A DNA stretch of 60,872 nucleotides from an uncultured Bacillota bacterium (GTDB taxonomy: Bacteria > Bacillota > Clostridia > Peptostreptococcales > Anaerovoracaceae), in assembly GCA_949284065.1 (NCBI GenBank), contig CASDUO010000003.1:1-60872 (forward strand), in the 5' to 3' direction. Below the pieces are notes generated by a model that saw only the letters and a list, made by a program, of their open reading frames with translations, ran no database searches and was not told the origin of the DNA. Below, piece by piece: positions 54,699 through 60,872 of this stretch; position 1 is the first letter of the stretch; the number at the start of each line of letters is the position of its first letter. The position numbers were made by a program, and so were the translations under genes.

Positions 54699-55853
54699 AT
54701 GATAGCTAAAATTAGGGAGTATTCGATCCCGCTGATCCTGGGAGTAATAGTTGCGCTCATAGTAGCCAACATAGCCCCTGAGTGGTATCACCACGTAGTG
54801 CACACACCTATAATCGGAAAGGAAATAAGTTTCCACTGGCTTATAAACGATATCTTTATGGTATTGTTCTTCGCCACAGCCGGAATAGAGATCGTGAACA
54901 GCTTTTTGCCGGGAGGTCCTTTGAATCCTCCTAAAAAGGCAGTTACGCCTTTGATGGCCACAGCAGGCGGAGTGATCTTCCCTGCAGTGCTTTTTGTGGT
55001 ATTCAATACGCTGTTTGGAGATCCTGCTTACAACTCCGGCTGGGGTATCGGAACGGCTACGGATATAGCCCTGGCATGGCTCGTTGCAAGCTTCGTATTC
55101 GGAAAGAAACATCCTGCCGTAACTTTTCTCCTGCTTCTCGCAGTAGCTGATGACGGTATAGGGCTCATCATAATAGCAGTATTTTATCCGGATCCTGCAC
55201 ATCCCGTCGAGCCGATGTGGCTTCTTTTGGTGGTACTGGCAATGGCCATCGCCTTTGTGCTGAATAAAAAAGGAGTCCAGGCAATATGGCCGTATTTTCT
55301 CGTATGCGGAGTCATAAGCTGGTTCGGCATGCACAACGCTCATCTCCATGCAGCCTTGTCGCTGGTATTCATCGTTCCCTTCATGCCTCACAAGGGACCT
55401 GCAGAAGAGCATACCGACACTCACGGATTGGTAGACTCGCCGGGAAGATCCACATTGGGACGATTTGAGGACGGACTCAGCCCCATTGTAGATTTCGGAC
55501 TTTTTTTCTTTGGATTCACCAATGCGGGAGTACAGTTCTCCGTAATGTCAGAGCTCACCCTCATAGTGCTGTTGGCACTGGTGCTCGGAAAGACATTGGG
55601 AATATCCCTTATGGCCACCATATCGGAAAAAGTCCTGAAGTTCCCTCTGCCCACCGGGATGCAGCATAAAGATGTACTCGTTGCCGGAGTGGTAGGAGGC
55701 ATGGGCCTTACAGTAGCGCTGTTCATAACCGAATCTGCGTTCATAGACATGAGCCTGCAGGGAGCAGCCAAAATGGGAGCATTGTTCTCGGTGATAGCTG
55801 CACCGGCGGCTATAATACTGGGCAAGATATTGCGCGTAGAAAAGAAAAAATAG
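54699..55853 (+). CDS. nhaA: Na+/H+ antiporter NhaA
   Basis: NhaA expels Na+ in exchange for H+. The 384-residue protein has 11-12 spans and keeps the transport residues: Asp122 in TATDIALAW and Asp151-Asp152 in VADDGIGL (E. coli Asp133, Asp163, Asp164). NhaA is less common in Firmicutes than in proteobacteria. Its ATG abuts the HD gene stop, and the Crp/Fnr gene starts 12 bp later, so the four genes likely form one transcript. Confidence 0.93.
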   Translation: MIAKIREYSIPLILGVIVALIVANIAPEWYHHVVHTPIIGKEISFHWLINDIFMVLFFATAGIEIVNSFLPGGPLNPPKKAVTPLMATAGGVIFPAVLFVVFNTLFGDPAYNSGWGIGTATDIALAWLVASFVFGKKHPAVTFLLLLAVADDGIGLIIIAVFYPDPAHPVEPMWLLLVVLAMAIAFVLNKKGVQAIWPYFLVCGVISWFGMHNAHLHAALSLVFIVPFMPHKGPAEEHTDTHGLVDSPGRSTLGRFEDGLSPIVDFGLFFFGFTNAGVQFSVMSELTLIVLLALVLGKTLGISLMATISEKVLKFPLPTGMQHKDVLVAGVVGGMGLTVALFITESAFIDMSLQGAAKMGALFSVIAAPAAIILGKILRVEKKK

Positions 55854-55865
55854 TATAATACAGCC

Positions 55866-56522
55866 ATGATGAATAAAGATGAAAGATTTCACCTGCTCAT
55901 GGATACAGAACTGTTTCGCGGCTTTTCCCAAGAGGAGGGCCGCGTTTGCTTTGAGGCCCTGAGCCCCACTTTGAGAAAGTTCTCAAAGGAACAGATAGTG
56001 GTGCCTCAGGGGGAGAAACTCAAGCACATAATGATAGTGGCTTCGGGGCAGATAAGAGAAGAAAAATATTTTGCCGAGGGAAAACTCCACCTTCACAGCA
56101 TATACGGACGGGGAGGATTGCCGGGTCTTACGGCGGCCGTTTCGGCAAGCAAGGTGCTGTACATGACCTACACTGCCGATACCCGGGCTGAGATCCTGGT
56201 CGCAGACGTGGATAAACTTTTCAAGCTGGATCAGAAGGTACGCATATATGAGAATATAATGCACATACTGGCCAATGAGAACATTATAATGACAAATAAT
56301 GTGGAGATACTCACCAACAGAGGCCTTCGTGACAGGATAGTAGCGTATTTTTCCATATTGAAGCAGAAGTCGGGTAGCGAAGATGTGAAACTCGATATGA
56401 GCCAGGAAAAGCTGGCGAATTTTCTCTGCGTGAACAGGTCTGCTCTTTCAAATGAGTTGAACAAGATGAAGAGGGAAGGACTCATAGACTTCAAAGGGCG
56501 GAAATACAAGATATTCTTTTGA
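55866..56522 (+). CDS. Crp/Fnr-family transcriptional regulator
   Basis: The 218-residue protein has a cyclic-nucleotide-binding-like domain (~10-125) and a C-terminal winged helix (MSQEKLANFLCVNRSALSNELNKMKREGLIDFKGRKYKI, ~179-218). The N-terminal cysteine cluster of Fnr is absent, and the cAMP-binding Glu/Arg motif is not recognisable, so the ligand is unknown. A palindrome with Crp/Fnr geometry lies 60 bp after its stop (56584-56599). Related Clostridia regulators act in redox or nitric-oxide responses. Confidence 0.88.
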   Translation: MMNKDERFHLLMDTELFRGFSQEEGRVCFEALSPTLRKFSKEQIVVPQGEKLKHIMIVASGQIREEKYFAEGKLHLHSIYGRGGLPGLTAAVSASKVLYMTYTADTRAEILVADVDKLFKLDQKVRIYENIMHILANENIIMTNNVEILTNRGLRDRIVAYFSILKQKSGSEDVKLDMSQEKLANFLCVNRSALSNELNKMKREGLIDFKGRKYKIFF

Positions 56523-56583
56523 AAATCGAAGCAGGCATAACGCGGTGGTGCAGGTCGGAATTTTTGTAAAAAAAGAATGAAAA

Positions 56584-56626
56584 TGTTGTTTTAACAACAA
56601 ACAAGAGAAGCTTCATATGTTAATAT
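56584..56626 (+). promoter_or_regulatory. Crp/Fnr-type operator and promoter
   Basis: A perfect 16-bp dyad, TGTTGTT-TT-AACAACA (56584-56599), equals TGTTG-N6-CAACA, the layout of Crp/Fnr sites. A -10-like TAATAT lies at 56621-56626 with no good -35. The implied start at 56633 puts the dyad centre (56591.5) at -41.5, the class II activation position. Confidence 0.55.
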
Positions 56627-56632
56627 GCACAT

Positions 56633-56700
56633 GATGAAGAATGATAACAAGATATGTAATTTGCCTTGCGAAACGGTTCCCCTTGCGGGGAGCCGCTTTT
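56633..56700 (+). ncRNA. Candidate small RNA downstream of the Crp/Fnr gene
   Basis: From the predicted start (56633) to the terminator is 68 nt: a mostly unstructured 5' part, then a hairpin CGGTTCCCC/GGGGAGCCG (56674-56695, one wobble) and TTTT. This is the usual shape of a short regulatory RNA. Alternatively the segment is only the 3' end region shared by the convergent ArsR and Crp/Fnr genes; the hairpin would also stop the minus-strand arsR transcript. Confidence 0.4.
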
Positions 56701-56732
56701 GCTGTGTGAAAAGAACACCGAAAAGCGGGCGA

Positions 56733-57050
56733 TCAGTCGAATTTCCTGGCTGCGGCCAGATAATTCGACAGCATACCTATGTTCACGTAATAGTAGGAAA
56801 ATTTGTTTTCCTTTTTGACCTCTACAAGTCCCGATTTCACCAAAGTCCCTATATGTTGAGAAATGGTCGCCTGAGCATAATCGAAATGGGCCACTACGTC
56901 CTTGTTGCACACAGGCTGTAACTGCTTGTTGCAGGACATTATGAATCTGAATATTTTTATTCTGGCAGGATGAGCCAGAGCATCGGATACACGGGAGATG
57001 AGCAGTATCTCATCTTCCTGCATTTCATCGGAGTCTCTTCTGATTCTCAT
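56733..57050 (-). CDS. ArsR/SmtB-family regulator
   Basis: The 105-residue winged-helix protein has LISRVSDALAHPARIKIFRFIMSC, VCNKDVVAHFDYAQATISQHIGTLVKSGLVEVKKENKFSYYYVN, typical of ArsR. The alpha-3 CxC metal motif is not present; Cys residues at CNKQLQPVCNK might sense a metal or redox signal, but this is inference. No metal transporter is adjacent. It is transcribed away from the unknown membrane gene at 57330; the gap between (57051-57329) shows a phased TTTTCA repeat near 57232-57248 and TATAAT at 57261-57266. Confidence 0.85.
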   Translation of the reverse strand: MRIRRDSDEMQEDEILLISRVSDALAHPARIKIFRFIMSCNKQLQPVCNKDVVAHFDYAQATISQHIGTLVKSGLVEVKKENKFSYYYVNIGMLSNYLAAARKFD

Positions 57051-57329
57051 AAACTATTCCCTTCGTGATTGTACTGAATAAACCTGACGGTCACCCTGTA
57101 ATGATATATGAAAGACTGCCAAAAGGCAAGGAATGAGCTGGAGACAGCCGTCAGCACCACGGCTATAGGCGTGAGGGGCTCCAAGTGTGAAAAATGTGAA
57201 AGGCATGGGAAGGCCTTGTGCGTGAAAGGGATTTTCAGAGAATTTTCAAAAGGGGGAGTGTATAATTGATAAGGGTCTGTAAATATGAGATAATAAATCA
57301 GATATACAGGAGAGGAAAGAAGGAACGAT

Positions 57330-58430
57330 ATGAGATCCGATAGACATAAAAATAAAAAGAAAAGAATATTCGGCGGGAAGGTAGAAGACGGCATAGAGAA
57401 GAACCTGGATAAGGTGGAAGAAGCGGTGGACAAGATCGAAGGAGCCGCTGACAGGATCAAAAAAGGGGAAGAGAAGGTGGAAGATGCCGTAAACGCCATA
57501 GGCCGCAAGTTCATCGCCTCGGGCCCTGAGGACAAGGGGCTGGATCTGCCTACGGGTCTTATAGCCCTTTCAGGCAGGGCGAAGGATATGTTCGATCATA
57601 TGAAGTACATAAGCACCATAGCGGCGAAAGCGGTTTCTGCATTCCAAACCGGCGGCATAGGGCTCATATTGGGAGGGCTTATGATCATAGGCCTCGATGT
57701 GGTGCTGCTGGAACTGGTGAGGATCGCAGGATATTTTATAGTAATAGAGATGCTCCATCTGGCAGTGATGGTATTTTCATTCTACCTCATATTCAGAGGC
57801 ATATGTCCTTTGCGTGAAAGGACCATAGCATATTACAGCATATTCATCGTTTCCATCATGTGTATGTTCGTCTCAGCGGCGCAGACTGTGCTCACTGCAG
57901 TGAACATATTCAGGTCCATGGGAGATCAGGCATATGTGGACTTTTTCACGGTGTTCCTTTGGTATGTCAGTCTTTTGGGAGTACTCCTCATATATGTACT
58001 TTTATCAAGCAGTGAAAGCGTGCCGGCTATGAAGATGGGAACGAGAGGTAAGTTGGATCTGTCCGGTGACTGCAGGATAAAGCCGTATATGATAATGATG
58101 ATCACATTGGTGCTCATGCCGTTCATGAAGACTTTGATGTTACCTCTGACCATAATTTTCACATTAGTGCTGGCCATGGTGTTCCTCTGGCCCCAGGCGG
58201 CCCTTTGTTCATGGATAGGAGAGGCCCATGACAGGATAACGGCAGCTCCTACAGCGGTAAGGCGGGATGTGAATGGAGACGCTGATAAGAAAGAAGTCGA
58301 TGCGGAAGAATTCGACGCCATGTTCGACTTTCCCCAGACAGAGGAAGAGGATGAAGAGAAAAAAGATTTCCCCGGCGAGCCGTTAAAGGAAGATATGGGA
58401 AAGACCATAGTCGTAAGCAGGAAAAAGTAA
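57330..58430 (+). CDS. Membrane protein of unknown function with coiled-coil N-terminus
   Basis: The 366-residue protein is not one I recognise. Residues ~20-60 form a charged coiled coil with repeats of (V)EDAV/KVEEAVDKIEGA. Five to seven hydrophobic spans occupy ~95-290, with pairs such as GLILGGLMIIGLDVVLLELV and a late LVLMPFMKTLMLPLTIIFTLVLAMVF. The C-terminal ~70 residues are soluble and very acidic (EFDAMFDFPQTEEEDEEKKD), ending in a basic KTIVVSRKK. It begins about 60 bp after a TATAAT box and ends at a strong terminator, so it appears to be monocistronic. Confidence 0.6.
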   Translation: MRSDRHKNKKKRIFGGKVEDGIEKNLDKVEEAVDKIEGAADRIKKGEEKVEDAVNAIGRKFIASGPEDKGLDLPTGLIALSGRAKDMFDHMKYISTIAAKAVSAFQTGGIGLILGGLMIIGLDVVLLELVRIAGYFIVIEMLHLAVMVFSFYLIFRGICPLRERTIAYYSIFIVSIMCMFVSAAQTVLTAVNIFRSMGDQAYVDFFTVFLWYVSLLGVLLIYVLLSSSESVPAMKMGTRGKLDLSGDCRIKPYMIMMITLVLMPFMKTLMLPLTIIFTLVLAMVFLWPQAALCSWIGEAHDRITAAPTAVRRDVNGDADKKEVDAEEFDAMFDFPQTEEEDEEKKDFPGEPLKEDMGKTIVVSRKK

Positions 58431-58454
58431 GAGAAGGTAAAATACAGAACATCT

Positions 58455-58488
58455 GCAGGTGCAAAAAGTTTTGCATCTGCTATTTTTT
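58455..58488 (+). terminator. Terminator carrying an activator-like palindrome
   Basis: GCAGGTGCAAAA (58455-58466) pairs with TTTTGCATCTGC (58469-58480), then a T7 run. Inside lies TGCAAA-AAGT-TTTGCA (58460-58475), the same palindrome found twice upstream of ord. Confidence 0.85.
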
Positions 58489-58499
58489 TATGATAGAAT
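58471..58499 (+). promoter_or_regulatory. Promoter of the sigma-54 activator gene
   Basis: TTGCAT (58471-58476), 17 bp, TAGAAT (58494-58499). The -35 is the right arm of the TGCAAA-N4-TTTGCA palindrome at 58460-58475, so the activator could repress its own gene. The leader to 58636 is 130 nt and has no separate gene. Confidence 0.5.
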
Positions 58500-58635
58500 C
58501 AAATGGACCGGCAGGAAGATGCAAAGAGGACAAAACAAAACGCCAAATAACGATATGTGTTCCGAAATCATTGGAAACTGTCGGTATACGGACGATATCC
58601 ATACAAAGATCGATCACGCGGCAAAAGGATCGACG

Positions 58636-60051
58636 ATGGGGGACCATATGGACAAGAGGACGAAAGAAGAGACTTTGGGCATACTTATGAGCATTACAGA
58701 AAACATGAGGGAAGGGGTGCACCTTATAGACAATGACGGGGTGACCCTCATATACAACAATGCCATGGCAAAGATAGAGGACACAAGACGGGAAGAGGTC
58801 ATAGGTAAAACATTCCGTGAAGCTTTCCCCGGGTTCGGACCGCAGGAAAGCACCTTGGAAAAGGCTTTGATGGGAGAAAAGATCCCCGAATTCCAACAGA
58901 CATACACCAACAAATTCGGCAAAGAGATAACCACTGTGAATTCTACCATGCCTGTATATTCCGGAGGGAAGATAATAGGGGCCATTGAGGTATCCAACGA
59001 TATAACCACCATAAAGACCATGACTGACAGGATAATGAACCTGCAGGAAGAGAGATATAAACCGGAAAACAGAGAATTCCCGCGGATAAGGCACTATAAT
59101 TTCATAGACATAATAGGGAACAACGCGGATTTCTTGGATACGGTGAAAAGAGCAAAGAAAGCGGCCTATTCGAAGGCGCCGGTATTCATATACGGTGAAA
59201 CGGGAACGGGCAAAGAGCTTTTTGCTCAGTCCATACATTATGCGGGACCGAGAAAAAACAAGCCCTTCATAGCACAGAACTGTGCAGCACTCCCTGAGTC
59301 CCTCCTGGAGGGCATACTTTTCGGGACTGTGAAAGGAGGATTCACCGGAGCCGAAGACAGGGCGGGGCTCTTCGAGCAGGCCAGCGGCGGCACATTGCTG
59401 CTGGATGAGATAAGCGCCATGCCGTATAATCTGCAGAGCAAGCTTCTCAGGGTGCTGCAGGAAGACTATGTCAGGCGTGTAGGCGGGAGCAAGGACATAC
59501 CGGTGGATGTGCGTATAATAGCTAATGTGAACAGGCCTCCCGATGAACTCATGGATTCGGGAGCTTTGAGAGAAGACTTGTATTACAGGCTAAGCATAGT
59601 CAATCTGAACATACCTCCCCTCAGAGAGAGGAAGGATGATATAGAGCTGTTGGCAGAAAGGCTTTTGGACAAACAGTGTCGCAGGACGGGAAAGAGGATA
59701 CCGGGATTTTCCAAGAAGGCTATGGAACAGCTCCACGCCCATGATTATCCGGGCAATGTGCGGGAGCTCGAAAACATCATAATGTCCGCAGTAGCCATGG
59801 GAGATAACGGCCGTGAGATCGAGGAGCTCCAGATGACCCCTGACAGGAGGGACAGGGGAGGTTCAGGAAAGGGAGCTGACGGGTTCGTAGCTGGCAGAGA
59901 CAGGCTGGACACATACATGGAGGAGACGGAAAAGGTACTCATAAGACGCATAATGGCCGAAGAAGGCGGCAACATATCGAGAGCGGCCGGAGTTTTAGGG
60001 ATAAAGCGCCAGACTTTGCAGCACAAAGTGAAAAAATACGGGATAAGATAG
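58636..60051 (+). CDS. RocR-like sigma-54-dependent activator (PAS-AAA-Fis)
   Basis: The 471-residue activator has a PAS domain (~10-130; NMREGVHLIDNDGVTLIYNNAMAKIED), an AAA+ domain with Walker A GETGTGKE (187-194), sigma-54 contact loop GGFTGA (234-239) in place of GAFTGA, Walker B with Asp257-Glu258, and a C-terminal Fis-type helix-turn-helix (~435-470; NISRAAGVLGIKRQTLQHKV). The FGTVKG.FTGAEDR..LFEQASGGTLLLDEI stretch is closest to RocR-type regulators of arginine/ornithine catabolism. ATG 58636 follows AAAGGA; 58648 (after GGGGAC) is possible. Two palindromes, a -24/-12 promoter and ord follow directly. Confidence 0.9.
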   Translation: MGDHMDKRTKEETLGILMSITENMREGVHLIDNDGVTLIYNNAMAKIEDTRREEVIGKTFREAFPGFGPQESTLEKALMGEKIPEFQQTYTNKFGKEITTVNSTMPVYSGGKIIGAIEVSNDITTIKTMTDRIMNLQEERYKPENREFPRIRHYNFIDIIGNNADFLDTVKRAKKAAYSKAPVFIYGETGTGKELFAQSIHYAGPRKNKPFIAQNCAALPESLLEGILFGTVKGGFTGAEDRAGLFEQASGGTLLLDEISAMPYNLQSKLLRVLQEDYVRRVGGSKDIPVDVRIIANVNRPPDELMDSGALREDLYYRLSIVNLNIPPLRERKDDIELLAERLLDKQCRRTGKRIPGFSKKAMEQLHAHDYPGNVRELENIIMSAVAMGDNGREIEELQMTPDRRDRGGSGKGADGFVAGRDRLDTYMEETEKVLIRRIMAEEGGNISRAAGVLGIKRQTLQHKVKKYGIR

Positions 60052-60057
60052 ACATAC

Positions 60058-60096
60058 TGCAAAAAAATTTGCACACATAAAGCAAAAAAATTTGCA
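60058..60096 (+). promoter_or_regulatory. Tandem upstream activator sites
   Basis: TGCAAA-AAAA-TTTGCA (60058-60073) and AGCAAA-AAAA-TTTGCA (60081-60096), centres 23 bp apart, about two helical turns. The second centre is about 95 bp upstream of the -12 element, a normal distance for sigma-54 enhancer sites. Confidence 0.75.
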
Positions 60097-60129
60097 CTAT
60101 ATGGAGAAAAAGAAATGCCGTATGAAGAT

Positions 60130-60157
60130 AATCGTTGAAATTCCAACGATTATTTTT
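60130..60157 (+). terminator. Terminator after the activator gene
   Basis: AATCGTTG (60130-60137) pairs with CAACGATT (60144-60151), followed by ATTTTTG. It lies between the activator sites and the ord promoter, insulating ord from read-through. Confidence 0.85.
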
Positions 60158-60168
60158 GTTGTTAAAAG

Positions 60169-60184
60169 TGGCATGACGGTTGCT
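60169..60184 (+). promoter_or_regulatory. Sigma-54 (-24/-12) promoter for ord
   Basis: TGGCATG-ACGG-TTGCT matches the consensus TGGCACG-N4-TTGCA/T, with GG (60170-60171) and GC (60182-60183) ten bases apart. The start codon is 150 bp downstream; the leader holds no other gene. Confidence 0.85.
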
Positions 60185-60333
60185 TTATCATAAGGCGAAG
60201 AAAAATACGGAGGAAGCTTCGAGGCTGTCCCGGCTGTCGCGGGGATAAAAGGGCCGCCTCAGCGGACATGGGGCCCGGAGCAGATACCGAACTTGGAAAG
60301 ATACAACTATTATCAGAAGTAAAGGAGAAGGAC

Positions 60334-60872
60334 ATGAAAAACATCAAAGTAATCATTTGGGGTCTTGGCGCAATGGGCGGTGGAATCGCTGACATGCTTT
60401 TGACAAAGAAAGGTGTCGACATCGTAGGAGTAGCAGGCAGAGAAGGCAAAGTGGGAAAATCCATGTACGATTTCATCAAAACGGAAAAGGGCGACAGAGA
60501 AGATGTTATCATAGGATCCCCTGAGGACGTTATCAAACCCGGCGCTGCAGATATCGTAGTTCTTTGCACAGACTCTTTTACAAAGAACGCATTCCCCAGG
60601 ATAAAGTTCATATTGGAACAGGGCATCAACGTAGTCACCTCCGCAGAGGAAATGGCATATCCCAAGGCACAGAATCCTGAGCTGGCAGAAGAGATGGACA
60701 AGATCGCAAAGGAAAACGGAGTCTCCGTACTGGGAACAGGTATAAATCCCGGTCACATCATGGATATGCTGGTTCTGGTAATGACAGGATGTATGACAGA
60801 TGTTGAACACATCCTTTCCAGAAGAGTGAACAGCCTTTCACCTTTCGGACCGGCTGTAATGGAAGAGCAGGG
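60334..60872 (+). CDS. ord: 2,4-diaminopentanoate dehydrogenase, N-terminal part
   Basis: Ord oxidatively deaminates 2,4-diaminopentanoate to 2-amino-4-oxopentanoate with NAD(P)+, a step in clostridial ornithine fermentation. The frame runs off the right edge after 179 residues. It starts MKNIKVIIWGLGAMGGGIAD with the dinucleotide motif GLGAMGGG at residues 10-17, and has KSMYDFIKTEKGDREDV, TSAEEMAYP, GTGINPGHIMDMLV and RRVNSLSPFGPAVMEEQG, which I recognise as typical of this enzyme. AAAGGAGAAGGAC precedes ATG 60334. Downstream ortA/ortB and ornithine racemase-type genes would be expected past the edge. Confidence 0.9.
   Translation, partial: MKNIKVIIWGLGAMGGGIADMLLTKKGVDIVGVAGREGKVGKSMYDFIKTEKGDREDVIIGSPEDVIKPGAADIVVLCTDSFTKNAFPRIKFILEQGINVVTSAEEMAYPKAQNPELAEEMDKIAKENGVSVLGTGINPGHIMDMLVLVMTGCMTDVEHILSRRVNSLSPFGPAVMEEQ

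Noticed and set aside
56625-56921. Plus-strand frame of 98 codons with several Cys after the Crp/Fnr gene
   Set aside because: It runs through an intrinsic terminator and then antisense to the ArsR gene; a short RNA fits better.
1-60872. CRISPR arrays, prophage, insertion sequences, tRNA or rRNA genes
   Set aside because: No regularly spaced repeats, integrase/transposase frames or tRNA/rRNA signatures were found on reading the window.

Overview
The window looks like a chromosomal segment of an anaerobic Firmicute of the class Clostridia, probably an amino-acid fermenter near Anaerovoracaceae/Peptostreptococcales; the taxon is an inference. The evidence is Gram-positive style ribosome sites and promoters, a HisZ/short-HisG pair, a single-chain PurL with fused glutaminase, GTP-type PEP carboxykinase, a GrdX-like small protein, and 2,4-diaminopentanoate dehydrogenase (ornithine fermentation) at the right edge. 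No phage, insertion sequence, CRISPR array, rRNA or tRNA was seen.

Layout. 1-4.5 kb: tail of a TIM-barrel gene, then a cobalamin nucleotide-loop operon (cobT, cobU, cobS, a short CobU-like gene, cobC) and an NAD(P)HX epimerase. 4.6-6 kb: rpsF-ssb-rpsR-rpmE, with a leader that looks like an S6:S18 autoregulatory RNA. 6-14 kb: housekeeping genes (THEP1-type NTPase on the minus strand, prfA, Sua5, rpiB, upp, pckG, a tiny GrdX-like gene, plsC, PAP2 phosphatase, nucleotidyltransferase). 15-20 kb: birA-bioY with a BirA-type operator, a secreted NlpC/P60 protein, and a GntR-ABC transporter operon. 20-26.4 kb: a his operon hisZGCBHAF(IE) without hisD. 26.5-36.7 kb: ADP-ribosylglycohydrolase, membrane metallophosphoesterase, a 2134-residue sortase-anchored thioester adhesin, a lipoprotein and a small membrane protein. 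36.9-50 kb: a purine operon purLECMNFHD-glyA plus a DUF6506-like gene. 50-56.5 kb: AAA ATPase, ilvE, walJ-type hydrolase, rlmH-HD-nhaA and a Crp/Fnr regulator. 56.5-60.9 kb: ArsR regulator, an unknown membrane protein, a RocR-like sigma-54 activator and the start of ord.

How it works together. The clearest regulatory unit is at the right end. A PAS-AAA-Fis activator gene is followed by two TGCAAA-N4-TTTGCA type palindromes, a good -24/-12 sigma-54 promoter and ord; a third copy of the palindrome lies on the activator's own promoter. This suggests an autoregulated switch for ornithine fermentation. Other regulatory proposals read directly from sequence are a Crp/Fnr-type site placed at -41.5 of a possible 68-nt RNA, a tandem-repeat operator at the his promoter, a BirA operator over the birA -35, and a leaderless NTPase mRNA. 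Odd proteins include a PurF lacking the catalytic N-terminal cysteine and an ADP-ribosylglycohydrolase with a changed metal-site aspartate.
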